A stretch of 63,319 bases of DNA, from contig NW_019774325.1 of NCBI RefSeq assembly GCF_001039355.2, positions 52,871 through 116,189 on the forward strand, written 5' to 3'. The translations under genes and the position numbers were made by a program. The notes under the pieces were generated by a model, which searched no databases, had not been told where the DNA came from, and was given only the letters and a program-made list of their open reading frames with translations. This DNA is from Lingula anatina. Lineage: Eukaryota > Brachiopoda > Lingulata > Lingulida > Lingulidae. This document shows, in pieces, positions 1-11,159 of the stretch (the stretch's first letter is position 1; every line of letters starts with the position of its first letter).

Positions 1-54
<54 letters not shown>
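1..54. repeat. (AT)n microsatellite
   Basis: Uninterrupted AT dinucleotide run at the window edge. It lies just upstream of the splice-acceptor-like TTTTTTCTACAG (57-68) that precedes the first arylsulfatase start codon. Confidence 0.95.
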
Positions 55-58
<4 letters not shown>

Positions 59-79
59 TTTTCTACAGGTAGATAGAAC

Positions 80-386
80 ATGGTGTATAGAATTATACTC
101 GCCGTCATCTTAATGGTGGTACAAGTTTATGGCACCATGGGAGGCATAGCATACGATCTGGGACTTAGCAGGAAGTTCCCATTTATTGGTCCAGTGAAAC
201 CACCGAACATCGTGTTTCTCTTGGCAGACGACTTGGGCTGGAACGACATCGGTTACCATAACGACCAGGTGAAGACGCCGACTCTCGATCGTCTGGCGGC
301 GGAGGGGGTGAAGCTGGAGAATTACTACGTCCAGAGTTTTTGTTCTCCAAGTAGAGGCCAGTTACTGACCGGGAGATATGCGGTAA

Positions 387-426
<40 letters not shown>

Positions 427-2764
427 AAAACCGCTTTATCACTTTGTACTAGTGACGACTAAGAGAAATAGGACTTTCAAACATGTATTCACCGACTGAC
501 TTGCCATGCAAATACAAGACTGTTTAAGCTACTATTTCTCCGCGACGATATTATATAACTCTTCTATTACATTGTCCTATGTGTGATCACCGACATTTTC
601 AATTGTTATTGTTATTTGTCACTAGTTATTTTGTTCATTTTTTTCTTCCTATTATTTCCTTATAAGGCAATGTCTGTTAGCACTGTTTATTCAATTTAAA
701 TCTCTAAAAATACTATTTGCAACACAACATACTTGGATCATACTCAAACTCTGTTGGAATGTGTTATGCACTTGGCAAAAATTTACAGTTTGATTGTGAA
801 ATTAACCAATCAAATTAAACTGTAAATGTCTTTGGCTTTTTCCTTTTCTTCCTAGCACGAGAACTGTTTTACTTTTGTTGGCTGAATTTAAGTTTGCACG
901 CAACAGCTTGCTACGCTATTATTTATTTAGATCTAATCCTTTTTACTTATTACTTCAATGACGGAGACCAATGAATTTACAACTTCCCTGTGGTTTTGTA
1001 TATTAAAACATTACAATATGATAGCATTTTGTGTAAACTGTATAGAGGTTGAGAAATTTGGGTGGGTGGGTTGGGGTGTGGGGTGTTGTGGGGTGGGGGG
1101 CATATCACTCTCTACCGGAGGTCTTCTGTTACAAATATTGAACTTTCTTTTTGTAAAATTTGGTAACAGTTTCCATTGGTAAACCAACGTTAGATAATAG
1201 TACAGTATATGTTATACTGATATACATGGTCACTTCCAAAATTTGAAGATATGCTCGTCAGAACCAGATGGCCTACTGAGCTAAACGTATTTAACAGCTA
1301 AACTCGTTGAAAATTGAGACAAATCAGGTGCAGTTTATTCAATGTACTGCAATCTCTCNGGGCATATCACTCTCTACCGGAGGTCTTCTGTTACAAATAT
1401 TGAACTTTCTTTTTGTAAAATTTGGTAACAGTTTCCATTGGTAAACCAACGTTAGATAATAGTACAGTATATGTTATACTGATATACATGGTCACTTCCA
1501 AAATTTGAAGATATGCTCGTCAGAACCAGATGGCCTACTGAGCTAAACGTATTTAACAGCTAAACTCGTTGAAAATTGAGACAAATCAGGTGCAGTTTAT
1601 TCAATGTACTGCAATCTCTCGTCTGATACCTGATGGGAACAAGAAACAGGGTCTTTAATCAATTGAGGATTAAATTTAAGACCGTTCTCTGGCTGTACGT
1701 TCGTCTTTATTATGACGAGGGTATAATCAAGTGCCCTTGCTCAGTTGGCGTTTCCGATCCTCTTCTGATTTCCCACTTTCTGGAATTAAAATGCCAAGAA
1801 TCAAGCGAACCCTTTATCTTATTTTACTATCAGGCAACCACTGGATTATCAAATGTCGTCGTTGGTGGTATACCGGTGGCGATGCCACTGAGTGAGACTC
1901 TGATATCACAGAAACTGAAGGAGAGGGGCTACAGAAGTCATATTGTGGGGAAATGGCACGTGGGCTGTTACGAGAGGGCTTATCTGCCAACAAACAGAGG
2001 CTTTGATTCATTTTACGGTACGTGCATATATGCGTATACATTCCCCAGATTCTTTCAAACGTCACAGACGAAACTTGGTGGGCACATTTTATCACCTCCA
2101 AAGGCAAAAGAGCGCGCATGCCTCCTCTTTTGCCTTTGGAGGTACGTGATATATCATCTCCCTCGTTCTCCCCCTATACAGGTACGAGTCCCAGCCCCAC
2201 CGCACAAAAAATAATAAATGATAATAATAATAAATAAAAGAGAGAGAGAGAGAGAATGACCAAGAGAGCAAGCTGGCCAAAGGAGCTGTTCTATATCTGT
2301 CAGCTACTCACGAACGCACTTTGCAGTACATAGTCTTTGTCAGCTGTTTTATATTGGACCCCGTCACTCGCCTAAAACATATATTTGTAACCCAAATAGC
2401 ACCTGTTTCCGTAGCATAATCTAGGCACACCAGTGACTGTACAAAATGTGTAGTTAGCTGAGAACTTTATGGTAAATTGCAGAATAAAACAAGACTTCCA
2501 TGTACTGCCATGTACTTCTCCGCCGGTGTACTGAATAATGATGACAGGGGGAACGGTAGTGACAAGCTGTCAGTTCACCATATTATCATATCAGAAAATG
2601 TATAAGAGATGATTTAATATAGGCATATGTGCAGTACAGCACAAATAAAATAAGTCAGTGAAATTCCAATGACACAAAGGAATTAGATAAACTACCAGTG
2701 TACATAAAGTAATGTATATCAGAATTTAAACTTATGTCAGAAACGGACCTCAAGCATGCATTTG

Positions 2765-2811
<47 letters not shown>

Positions 2812-4363
2812 TTATTATCATTAAACAGGGATCCAGCATGGCAGATGCGATTACTACACGCACCAGCGCTGTGATGTCGTATTTGGAGTATGCGGCCTTG
2901 ACTTTTGGAACAACACCCGTCCTGATTCCACGAAGAATGACACCTATGCTACCGACATCTATGTGGAGCAAGCCATTGATATCATCAACAAACACAACCC
3001 CTCCAATGTAAGCTGATGATTTTTTTTCTTTTTTTATGGAAAATATATACATAACTGTGTATATTTTAAATGTAAACAGAGTATTTACGCGTATATGCTA
3101 CCTAGTCATAATTAAAGTTGATGAATCAATAATGCTTTAGGAGTGTTCAATAATGAAAGGTACTTAAAAATTTCGTATTTCGTACCAGTTTTTGCAATTG
3201 TTGCTATCGTCTTATCTCTGACGTGAGCATGTGATTTTTCTATATTTTGTGTGAAAAAAAATATTGATGGCAATCAAATGAAAATGAAGCTAGTTGTCAA
3301 TATATCTGTGTATCATCGTGTCCGTGAGTTCATGCTATTTATTGCGCAAGTGATTTTGTTGTTCACATGATTTTATTGGTATTTCAGCCATTGTATCTTT
3401 ACATGGCCTTCCAACTTCCACATGAGCCACTGCAGGTGCCCGCTGAATTTGAGGGTCTTTATGATAACATGCCAAATGGCAAGAGGAAAACGTATCTAGG
3501 TTCGTGTTTGTCTATTTTTATTTGTCAGGAAATCACTTGGTTTTATGTTGACATATACATCTCACATCAGTGAGGACTTCTTCAAGGGACATATACATAC
3601 ATTTTTGTTACACTGTGAAATATGTTTCACATTTCACATACCGATTTAATTTAGAAAAAGAAGTAGACGAGTTTGGAATTTTAAATATGTTATAACAAAA
3701 TACTGAACTGGACACCACAATCTTACACTAATAATCTGCTCCTATAGAAATTAGGTGTATTCGTCGTGAATGAATTCAATCGGGTAATTGTGAATTTTGA
3801 ATTTGGTGAATTCCATATTTGATTGTTTTTGCAAATCGGATTTAATTCAACAAATTTTGTTTTATTTCTGGTTTAAGAGATTAAATGATCTCTCCGCACA
3901 CTTCATAATCCTTTTTTATTTCAACAGCAATGGTGTCTGCTTTGGATGCTGCAGTAGCAAAAATCCACCAGGCACTAGACGACAATGGCATGTTTGACAA
4001 CACAGTGATCGTTTTCTCTTCTGGTATGTAGATAGAAAAATTCGCCTGAAGATCGCACATCCGACTGCGCCAAACAAACACACACACACACACACACGTA
4101 ATTCCTTCAAAGTGAAATTAATGATTTCCTTACTAATATTGATTAAGCTTGAATAAAGGTAAATTTGTGTTAATTTGACGCTACTACATCACGTAAACTT
4201 TAAACGGAATTTGATAAGCTGACAGACACGTTCCCAGATATAGGCTTGCTGTCACGACGAGTCAGACACGACTTCTGGTAAACTAGTCGATTCGTGATGT
4301 CATTTCTGTTCTGGACGCATAGATGTGAATATTCCGAGTTGTCGCTATAGTAAGCAATCTATA

Positions 4364-4394
<31 letters not shown>

Positions 4395-7300
4395 TTGTCC
4401 CATAGTCTGACGACCGTAGGGGCACAACAGACGAACTGGCAACCAGTGCTCTCCATCCATCTCGATCATCCGTCCTTCTCATAGCCTCATTGAGTGGCAA
4501 GCCTGTCCACTCGCGGATGTTATCTTCCCATCTTTTCCTCTGTCTGCCTCTTCTTCTGCCTCCTTGCACTGTACCTTGCAGGATTGTCTTGGTGAGTCCT
4601 GATGATCGTGAAACATGGCCGTACCACTTCAGTTTCCGTTTTTTCACAATGGACAAAAGATCTTCATATGGACCAATGGCTTGCTTGATTCTGTCCTCTA
4701 CCTCTTCATTGGTGATGTGGTCTCTGTACGTGATTCCAAGGATCTTTCTGAAGCATCTCATCTCTGTAGCTTTTATCTTCTTTTCCAGCTCAGCTGTCAG
4801 TGTCCATGACTCGCATGCATACAGGAATATGGAGATCACCAGGGCGCGCATTAGTCTGATTTTTGAGTTGAGTGTAATGCTCCTGTCATTCCAGATGGTC
4901 TTCAGTTTGTTCATCGCTGTTGTTGTTTGCGCTATCCTTGTCAGGATTTCTGGTTTTGATCCTTTATCTGATACGACTGACCCAAGATACTTGAACTTAT
5001 TGACCACTTCAAGTTTCTCTCCTCTCACTTTGATGTCAGTGCTGATGCCATTACTGCTGTTTGTCATCAGTTTGGTCTTCTCTGCACTGAACTCCATACC
5101 AAATGCTGCTGATGTCTTGTCTAGGTTTGTTACGGGGTCCACCAGTTCCTGTTCTTCCCTGGCTATTCCGTCAATGTCATTGGCAAACCGCAGGTTAGTG
5201 ATTGTCCTGCCTCCAATGCTGACAGTTCCGTCATGATGTTCCAGTGCGTCTGTCATGATTCTCTCAAGGAAGATGTTGAAGAGGGTGGTTGAAAGCAAAC
5301 ATCCTTGTCTGACTCCTACTAATGTCCTAAACCATTCCCCTATACTACCATTCAGGAAGACTGCACTGCTGGCCTTATTATACAGGCTCTCTATAACCTT
5401 GATCAAGTTGGCATTGATGTTGTACAGTCTCATCGTTGCCCAGAGGGCTGCGTGCCAGACTCCGTCAAATGCTTTTTTTAAAATCCACAAAGACGTGGTA
5501 GAGGTCTTGCTGGTGTTGGAGATATTTCTCACACAGTATTCTGAGGTTGAGGATCTGCTCTGTTGTGCTTCGTCCAGCCCTGAATCCAGCCTGTTCTTCT
5601 GCGATGATGTTCTCCGCTTGTGGCTTCAGTATGTTTAGTATGATCCTGAACATCACTTTGCTTGGGTGGCATATCAGGCTGAGGGTGCGATAGTTCTGGC
5701 ATTGCTGTAGGTTGCCTTTCTTGGGGAGGGTTATGACCAGAGATTGGGTCCATGCTGTAGGCCACTCTCCTGTCTGCCAGTTTTTTTTTTTTTTTTTTTT
5801 TTTTTTTGCAAATTGTGGTGAGGGCATCAATCACGGCTCCTCCTCCTGCTTGTACTAGCTCCCTGGGACATTGTCCACTCTAGCAGACTTCCCTTTCTTC
5901 AGCGCTTTAATAACTGCTGCTACTACTTCTTCTCGAAGGATGGGGTCACTCTCGGTGTTGGATCAGGGAGGGACATTCAGTAGATCTGGATCTCCTATAG
6001 TACTGTGGTTGTATAACTCTTTGCAGTATTCTGTCCATCTCCTCAGCTTGTCATGTTCTTCTGTTAAACCGTTCCCCTGCTTGTCCCGGATGGTTGTACT
6101 TCTCCCTTGTTTGGTGCTTGTGAGGTCTTTTACAGGCTGATATGCCTGCTTGCTGTTGTTCCTTTTCAGACTGTCTTCAATGTCTTGGCATTGCTCACCA
6201 ATCCAGATTTCTTTTGCTGTCTTCACACTGTCTTTGATCTCTCGGTTTACAGCTTTATATTGCTTTGCGCCTTCTGTCTCGTTTCTTCTCTTTTTCAGTT
6301 CTCTCCTCTTGTCACATCGCTCAAGAACTTTAGCTGTGACCCAGGGTTTCTTGATGGGACGGTGCTTGCCAAGGATCTCATAGGCAGTTTCAGTCACTGC
6401 AGTGTTGAAATCGTTGGTCAACGTGTCCATGTCTGAGTCACTGTCAGCATCAATCAAAGCAAGTGCTGCAAACTTCCCTCCTATCGTTGCTTGGAAGGCT
6501 TCTGCCACATTCTGATCTTTCAATTTTTCGAGGTCAAACTTCATCCTAATGTAACCTTGCTTGTTGACTTTTTTCAGGTGGAGGCGAAAAGTCATCAACA
6601 CAAGGTCATGGTCGCTTCCAATGTCGGCACCTGGGTACGTCCGTGTCTTGGCACTGCTTACACTGGATTGAAAGCGCCTTTTCACCATGATGTAGTCAAT
6701 CTGAGTGTGGTGTTGCCTGTTTTGGTGGTGCCAAGTCCATCTTTTGGATACCCTATGTTGGCCAAATGTGTTAGTTAGAACGAGGTCGTTGTAACAGGCA
6801 AATTCCAAGAGCCTGAGGCCTCTTTCATTCGAAGAGGGATTGCAGTACTTGCCACAGACACCCTTCCAGTTCTCACAAGCATCCTCACCTACTCTGGCAT
6901 TCCAATCCCCCTGCAAAACGACAATGTCCTTCTTTGGGGTCTGGTCCAAGACTTAGTCGGACGTCATAGTTGAACGTTGGGGCATAAGCCTGAAAAATGG
7001 TGATGTTGAACGGGGTTGCATTCAAACGGATAGAAATGAGTCTGCCGGATATAGGCCTGCAGCCCATCACAATGATCTTGATGTCTTTATGAACAAGAAA
7101 CACAACGCCCTGCAGATGTTTGTCTTCACGTCCGCTGAAGTACAATTTGTGGTCCTCTTGTGTTGAAGTTTCGCCAAAATTCTTATATCGTACTTTGCAT
7201 AGTCCAAGAATGTTCCAGCGATACCTTTCCATCTCATGTGTGAGTTGTTCCACCTTTCCTGTCGCCTGCAATGTTCTTACGTTCCATGTGCCAATTGTGA

Positions 7301-7971
7301 TGTTGTTTCTGGTATATCATTGGTCAAAAAGGTTGTCCCACCCCCAATTCCATATGCTTTTATTTATAAATGATCACATCATAGGAGTTAATTGCTATGA
7401 ATGGTGATTTTCATTCCAGATACCATAACTAACATGATTAGTGGTACCGAAAATACAAACTAGAGATATCAATATTTAATACCATGTATTCACATTTATT
7501 ACATGTACCAGCTCAAATCCGATAGTCCACTGTCATTTCCAAAGAGGTAAAAGAAATGCCCATTAAATTGAAAAGACACCACCAAATGTCACCAAATTTA
7601 CTCACATTTAGCATTAGGGTGTGCTCGTTTAAGGTCAATTGTTTATTAGCATGTGTGTTTACCGTATACTCTAATTACCTCATGTAGACGGCGTTGCTGC
7701 CTTCAACAAGGATAACAATTAATTCTGTTTTGTGGGATATTGTCTCATGTTTCCTTAAAAGCTTGGCGGAATTGGTCCGGACTATTTGGAGTTTGGTTCA
7801 CTTATGGTCAATTCATGCCACGGGTGGCAGGTAGGTTTATTATCAGGGCTCAAAGATGGTTTCTCCAGCCTCAGAACATTGGGGTTTCTGCAACAAATCA
7901 CTCAGCAGACGAGACATGTATGTACGTGTGTTTACATCTTGTGTCTCGTCTACAAAGTGGGCCCGGTTTCA

Positions 7972-8003
<32 letters not shown>

Positions 8004-8150
8004 TCAGGTTTCCTGGTTAAGAACTTGATTTCCAAAGTTACACGGTCACCCGGGCACATCTTGCCCTATCAGGAGCAGTATACCAGCACTCTCTTGGAAA
8101 TCCTAGTCAACTAAGCCACGGAACTGACTTAAGTTTTTTTTTGTTTGTTT

Positions 8151-8202
<52 letters not shown>

Positions 8203-9472
8203 TGGGTGTGTGTGTGTGTGTGTGTGTGAACCTGCATGGGGCCTGTAAATGGATGTTTAATTTCAGATAACGGCGGAGCCCCTGTTGTTGGTGGGAATAA
8301 CGCACCACTGAAAGGGATCAAGGGTTCTTTGTGGGAAGGCGGGATAAAAGTGCCGGCATTCGTGTGGTCCAAACTGCTGAGGAGACCTCGCCGCAAGGTG
8401 ACTCAGCTGGCCTCCATAACGGATTGGTATCCGACATTTCTTGGCTTAGCCGGCCTTGATAACTCTCAGCTGAAACTGGATGGTTTTGATATTTGGAAGC
8501 TGATAAGGTGTGCAACGACTGGTACCTTTCCCCTCTCTTGTGAAAAATTGTGTTTTATGCCTTCCAGTAATTTGTGTTTTATGCCTTCCGGTAAAAATCC
8601 TCTCGTTTACGACTTTATATTAAATTTATAATAACCAAGATATTATTTCAAAATTAAAGGATTAGAAATGTATCTTTTGGACCCCCCCCCCCACACACAC
8701 ACACACCAATGAAAAACCTTGGTGATAGCAGGATATTTTAAAGAAAGGGAATAATATTTGTTTTTTTTTTTACGATCACCTTTTTACAGCACGGGTGGGC
8801 ATGGCGGACAACAGAGAAAAGAACTCTTACACGAGCTTATCTGGCCCTCCACGTCATCCCGATTAGTTCCCCGAGGCTCCCCTCTTTATAATGGTACATT
8901 TGACACCTCCCAGAGGGCAGCACTAAGGTGGGGGAAGTGGAAACTGATTACAGGACAAGCAGGTACCGAAAGAGGGAGAGAGAAAAAAACTCGTCAGTTA
9001 AAATTGTGTAATATTCAACCGTTTGTGTACAGAAAAATGAACTAACTAACTCGGATCGTCGTATGGCTGTAACAATTTCGCTGGCACTATATTGCTCGGG
9101 ATATAAAACTATTTGTTATTTCTTCATTTTTTTATGGCCACATAAAATATACTTCCTCAAAAATGCTTCTACTTTTTTATTCCAGCCGCTATTCTGGGTT
9201 ATGAAGACGGCGTCCCCCTCTTTATCCCTATAATTGGTCTGGACCCAGCAATAGAAAATGTCCCCTTGGATAAGAACGTGTGGCTTTATGACATGAAGAG
9301 AGACCCACTGGAGGAACGTGATCTGTCGGACACAAAGCCGGAGATCGTAAAACGCATGCTGGATCGTCTAGAAGAAATCCACCAGATGTCGCCACCTACT
9401 ATTTTCCAACATGACCCAGACCCGGCACTTAACCCGGCCCTCCACGGCGGCGTATGGGCGCCTAGAGATTAA
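80..9472 (+). CDS. Arylsulfatase B-like gene 1, eight coding exons
   Basis: Exons 80-382, 1834-2017, 2829-3007, 3388-3499, 3928-4023, 8267-8507, 8790-8962 and 9186-9472 join with GT-AG introns into 1575 nt (524 aa), close to vertebrate ARSB length. By family, it removes sulfate esters in lysosomes or outside the cell. A hydrophobic signal peptide covers residues 1-18. Metal-binding Asp pair D50-D51 sits in LADDLGW. The formylglycine motif [12 protein letters not shown] has its modified Cys at residue 88. GKWH (K141, H143), the PHEPLQVP histidine, SSDNGG (metal ligands) and [12 protein letters not shown] all align with ARSB. Exon 8 carries [17 protein letters not shown] and ends GVWAPRD. An acceptor-like TTCTACAG just before the ATG suggests a 5' UTR intron upstream of the window. 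Intron 5 (4024-8266) is swollen by a retrotransposon but no exon is broken. Exact sulfated substrate is not predictable. Confidence 0.93.
388..425. repeat. (GT)n microsatellite at the exon 1 donor
   Basis: The GT run starts within six bases of the exon 1 5' splice site (GCG/GTAAAT at 382/383). The paralogous gene has the same arrangement at 11117. Confidence 0.95.
1098..1620. repeat. 261-bp direct repeat separated by one N (probable assembly artefact)
   Basis: 1098-1358 and 1360-1620 read the same base for base as far as I can compare, with a single N at 1359 between them. This is what two overlapping contig ends look like when they are not merged. It lies in intron 1 of arylsulfatase gene 1 and does not affect coding. 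The preceding bases are G/T-rich. Confidence 0.9.
2094..2143. other. Perfect 19-bp inverted repeat (hairpin) in intron 2
   Basis: Left arm 2094-2112 (ACCTCCAAAGGCAAAAGAG) is the exact reverse complement of 2125-2143, with a 12-base loop. It lies about 75 bases past the exon 2 donor. The matching intron of gene 2 lacks it. Confidence 0.9.
2765..2812. repeat. (TTTA)n microsatellite forming the tract before exon 3
   Basis: Twelve or so TTTA units run into TTATTATCATTAAACAG, the exon 3 acceptor at 2828. The microsatellite takes the place of a normal polypyrimidine tract. Gene 2 has a TTA-rich tract at the same acceptor. Confidence 0.9.
4387..5834 (-). pseudogene. Reverse transcriptase domain of the intron 5 retroelement, inactive
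   Basis: The main frame 5532-4387 contains [10 protein letters not shown] (RT motif near residue 75), then LRFANDIDG at residues 114-122, then the conserved tail with a [12 protein letters not shown] motif. The catalytic F-A-D-D box reads F-A-N-D: codon 118 (5179-5181) is AAT. The upstream part ([32 protein letters not shown]) lies in another frame at 5830-5465. A run of 27 A on the minus strand (T at 5781-5807) interrupts the segment just before [11 protein letters not shown]. Confidence 0.88.
5781..5807. repeat. 27-base homopolymer T inside the retroelement frame
   Basis: An A-run on the element's coding strand replaces a short stretch of RT coding sequence and gives a poly-lysine frame. 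It looks like homopolymer expansion after the element died. Confidence 0.9.
5963..7310 (-). pseudogene. AP-like endonuclease domain of the intron 5 retroelement, frameshifted
   Basis: The N-terminal part reads [13 protein letters not shown] from about 7297 downwards, then [11 protein letters not shown] and [12 protein letters not shown]. After the YAPT region the frame changes near 6950. The protein resumes as [21 protein letters not shown], and a stretch normally between these two motifs is missing, so this is a small deletion with a frameshift. Further on are [10 protein letters not shown] and [11 protein letters not shown] (catalytic Asp-His). The frame stops at 5963, and the linker to the RT is broken again near 5860. 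Confidence 0.87.
7973..8228. repeat. Simple-sequence cluster in intron 5: (A)26, long (T)n, (GT)n
   Basis: A homopolymer A run at 7973-7998, a T run of about 65 bases interrupted by G (about 8135-8201) and a GT run to 8228. The T and GT runs end about 40 bases before the exon 6 acceptor (TTTCAG at 8261-8266). Confidence 0.95.
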
Positions 9473-9566
9473 ATGTTATCAATGTTTTAAATAACTTTTT
9501 CTCAATGATACGACTCAATGATTATTTCATTCTTTGGATCAGTCAGTTAAATATTATCCGAAAAGC

Positions 9567-9572
9567 AATAAA
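9567..9572 (+). terminator. Polyadenylation signal AATAAA, arylsulfatase gene 1
   Basis: Canonical AATAAA about 95 bases past the stop codon at 9470-9472. Confidence 0.6.
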
Positions 9573-9710
9573 ATGATCAAGTAACCCAACCACAACTGAA
9601 GTATAATAATAATAATAATAATAATACATGTAATACCCAAAATTTAACTTAAATAAAAATGCCCGTTTTAAATTTGTCTTTTATGATGTGTTGGATTTCG
9701 AAAAAGCTTT

Positions 9711-9960
9711 AGACCCTATTCCCATAGACACCATCCGTTAACGTGGATTTACCCAACTTTGCGGGAACTCTCGCTAATTGCAAATGCATGTAGCTCAAGA
9801 GAATGACGCACCTCTTCTTGTTTCCGACGTTCTTGTATCATAACACGTTTTAATTTTTAGAATAGAGGTGCCATTCACTTAAGCTGATTGCAGTCAGCAA
9901 GAGTCCACGCAGAGAAGGGGTCGATCCACGTAGACCGATGGTATCTGTGAAAATAGGCCC
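9711..9960. mobile_element. MITE-like fold-back element, family 1, copy 1
   Basis: Starts GACCCTATTCCCATAG and ends as a near reverse complement (TGAAAATAGGCCC). The two halves match over roughly 100 bases (GATTGCAGTCAGCAAGAGTCC matches the other arm). It is preceded by TTA at 9708-9710. A closely related copy lies downstream of gene 2 at 16631. Confidence 0.75.
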
Positions 9961-9972
9961 TGAGTGGTTTTC

Positions 9973-10180
9973 AGTATTTGTTTCTTTCAACTATTTGTTT
10001 CTTTTCTTTATTTGTTTCAAGCCTGCATGAAATTATCCGTCGTTTCACATGTAATAAAATAACATAAAAGACTGGCAAATGATAGGGAAATATTTATTTA
10101 CAATATATTAACTGAATGTTCCTGTAGCAGTATACAACATACCGTAACTGCTGGTCCCCGCTAGTTTAAAGCATATTGAC
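9973..10180. other. Intergenic, no gene seen
   Basis: Between the fold-back element and the promoter region of gene 2. AT-rich, no supported frame, RNA gene or repeat recognised. Confidence 0.6.
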
Positions 10181-10183
10181 AAT

Positions 10184-10242
10184 GTCACGTGATTCCACAC
10201 GTATATTGAGAATATCACGTGATTCCGTCAACAGTGACGTCA
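10184..10242 (+). promoter_or_regulatory. Two CLEAR/E-box palindromes and a CRE upstream of arylsulfatase gene 2
   Basis: TCACGTGA occurs at 10185-10192 (in GTCACGTGAT) and 10215-10222 (in ATCACGTGAT), 30 bases apart and both followed by TTCC. TGACGTCA, a perfect CRE, is at 10235-10242. GTCACGTGAC is the known CLEAR motif bound by TFEB/MITF-type factors at lysosomal genes, and this gene is a lysosomal-type sulfatase. They lie immediately 5' of the probable non-coding first exon, so a promoter role is plausible but inferred. Confidence 0.55.
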
Positions 10243-10249
10243 CACTTCA

Positions 10250-10338
10250 CATGTCACAGCTGCACCACCCTTCAGTGACCGACAGCTGAAATCGTTCATT
10301 AAATTCAGGAAGTTCCGATCATCCACAGCTAGATGCAG
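10250..10338 (+). other. Probable non-coding first exon of arylsulfatase gene 2
   Basis: A strong donor, AGATGCAG/GTAAAC, ends at 10338. The coding exon is preceded by an acceptor, TCTTCATTTAG/GTAGAAC, ending at 10806. This implies a 5' UTR intron of 468 bases (10339-10806). The 5' edge of the exon is a guess based on the position of the palindromic sites. Confidence 0.4.
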
Positions 10339-10813
10339 GTAAACTATGGTCAACGTTACTGTCTTCATACTGAAAAGCAGGCATGGTATATATTTTACAA
10401 ATTATAATCAAAAATCAAAAAGTGTTTATGAGAATAGTCGGTTGGGTTAGTGCTACTGGTATCATTGAGGTTCATACGTGTTAGTCAGGAAAAAGACATA
10501 GGGTCGTTGGGAGTTCAATTTGTTTTGGACTGAGGTGCATTGTTTCTTAGTGGTTATTGTCACGAAACCTCAAGTGCCTTGATTTCGTTACAAACGTGGC
10601 CTACAATATGACAGTCTATAACAGTAAAAAAATTTGCTTTTGTTTTTATCACAGCAATAGTCCTGAGTAATAATCCATACTGAGCAACCACAACAGTGGT
10701 CTAATTCTGATCTAACTTCAAACCAAGTGGATTTGCATATGCACAACTTCTTTTTCTCGTTATTCACATTCTTATCCACTACATTTTTTGTTTTGTCTTC
10801 ATTTAGGTAGAAC

Positions 10814-11123
10814 ATGTTGTATAACATTATACTCGCCGTCATCCTAATTGTGTCACAATTCCATGGCTCCCTGAGTGGCAAAAGATACCGTCAGGGAAAA
10901 AGCAGGAATCTCCCGCCTATTGGTCCAGTTAAACCACCGAACATCGTGTTTTTCTTGGCAGACGACTTGGGCTGGAACGACATAGGTTATCATAACGACC
11001 AGGTGAAGACGCCGACTCTCGATCGTCTGGCGGCGGAGGGGGTGAAGCTGGAGAATTACTACGCCCAGAGTTTCTGTTCTCCAAGTAGAGGCCAGTTACT
11101 GACGGGGAGATATGCGGTAAATG

Positions 11124-11159
<36 letters not shown>

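Larger units (their letters stand above)
4357..7310 (-). mobile_element. Decayed non-LTR retrotransposon (APE endonuclease + reverse transcriptase)
   Basis: Reading on the minus strand, the order is an AP-like endonuclease (from about 7310), a linker, and a reverse transcriptase ending near 4387, followed by an (ATCT)n tract on the plus strand that acts as the 3' microsatellite tail (about 4357-4394). That tail instead of poly(A) is typical of some RTE/CR1-like lineages; I do not assign a clade. It sits antisense in intron 5 of arylsulfatase gene 1. The matching intron in gene 2 is only 269 bp, so insertion followed or escaped the duplication. Several frameshifts, stops and a catalytic change make it inactive. 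The 5' boundary is approximate. Confidence 0.85.

Noticed and set aside
183-428. His-Thr repeat frame antisense to exon 1 (and the similar one at 11059-11289)
   Set aside because: Product of the GT microsatellite and antisense of a real exon.
4490-6778. Plus-strand frames of up to 248 aa in arylsulfatase intron 5
   Set aside because: They are antisense shadows of the retrotransposon RT and endonuclease.
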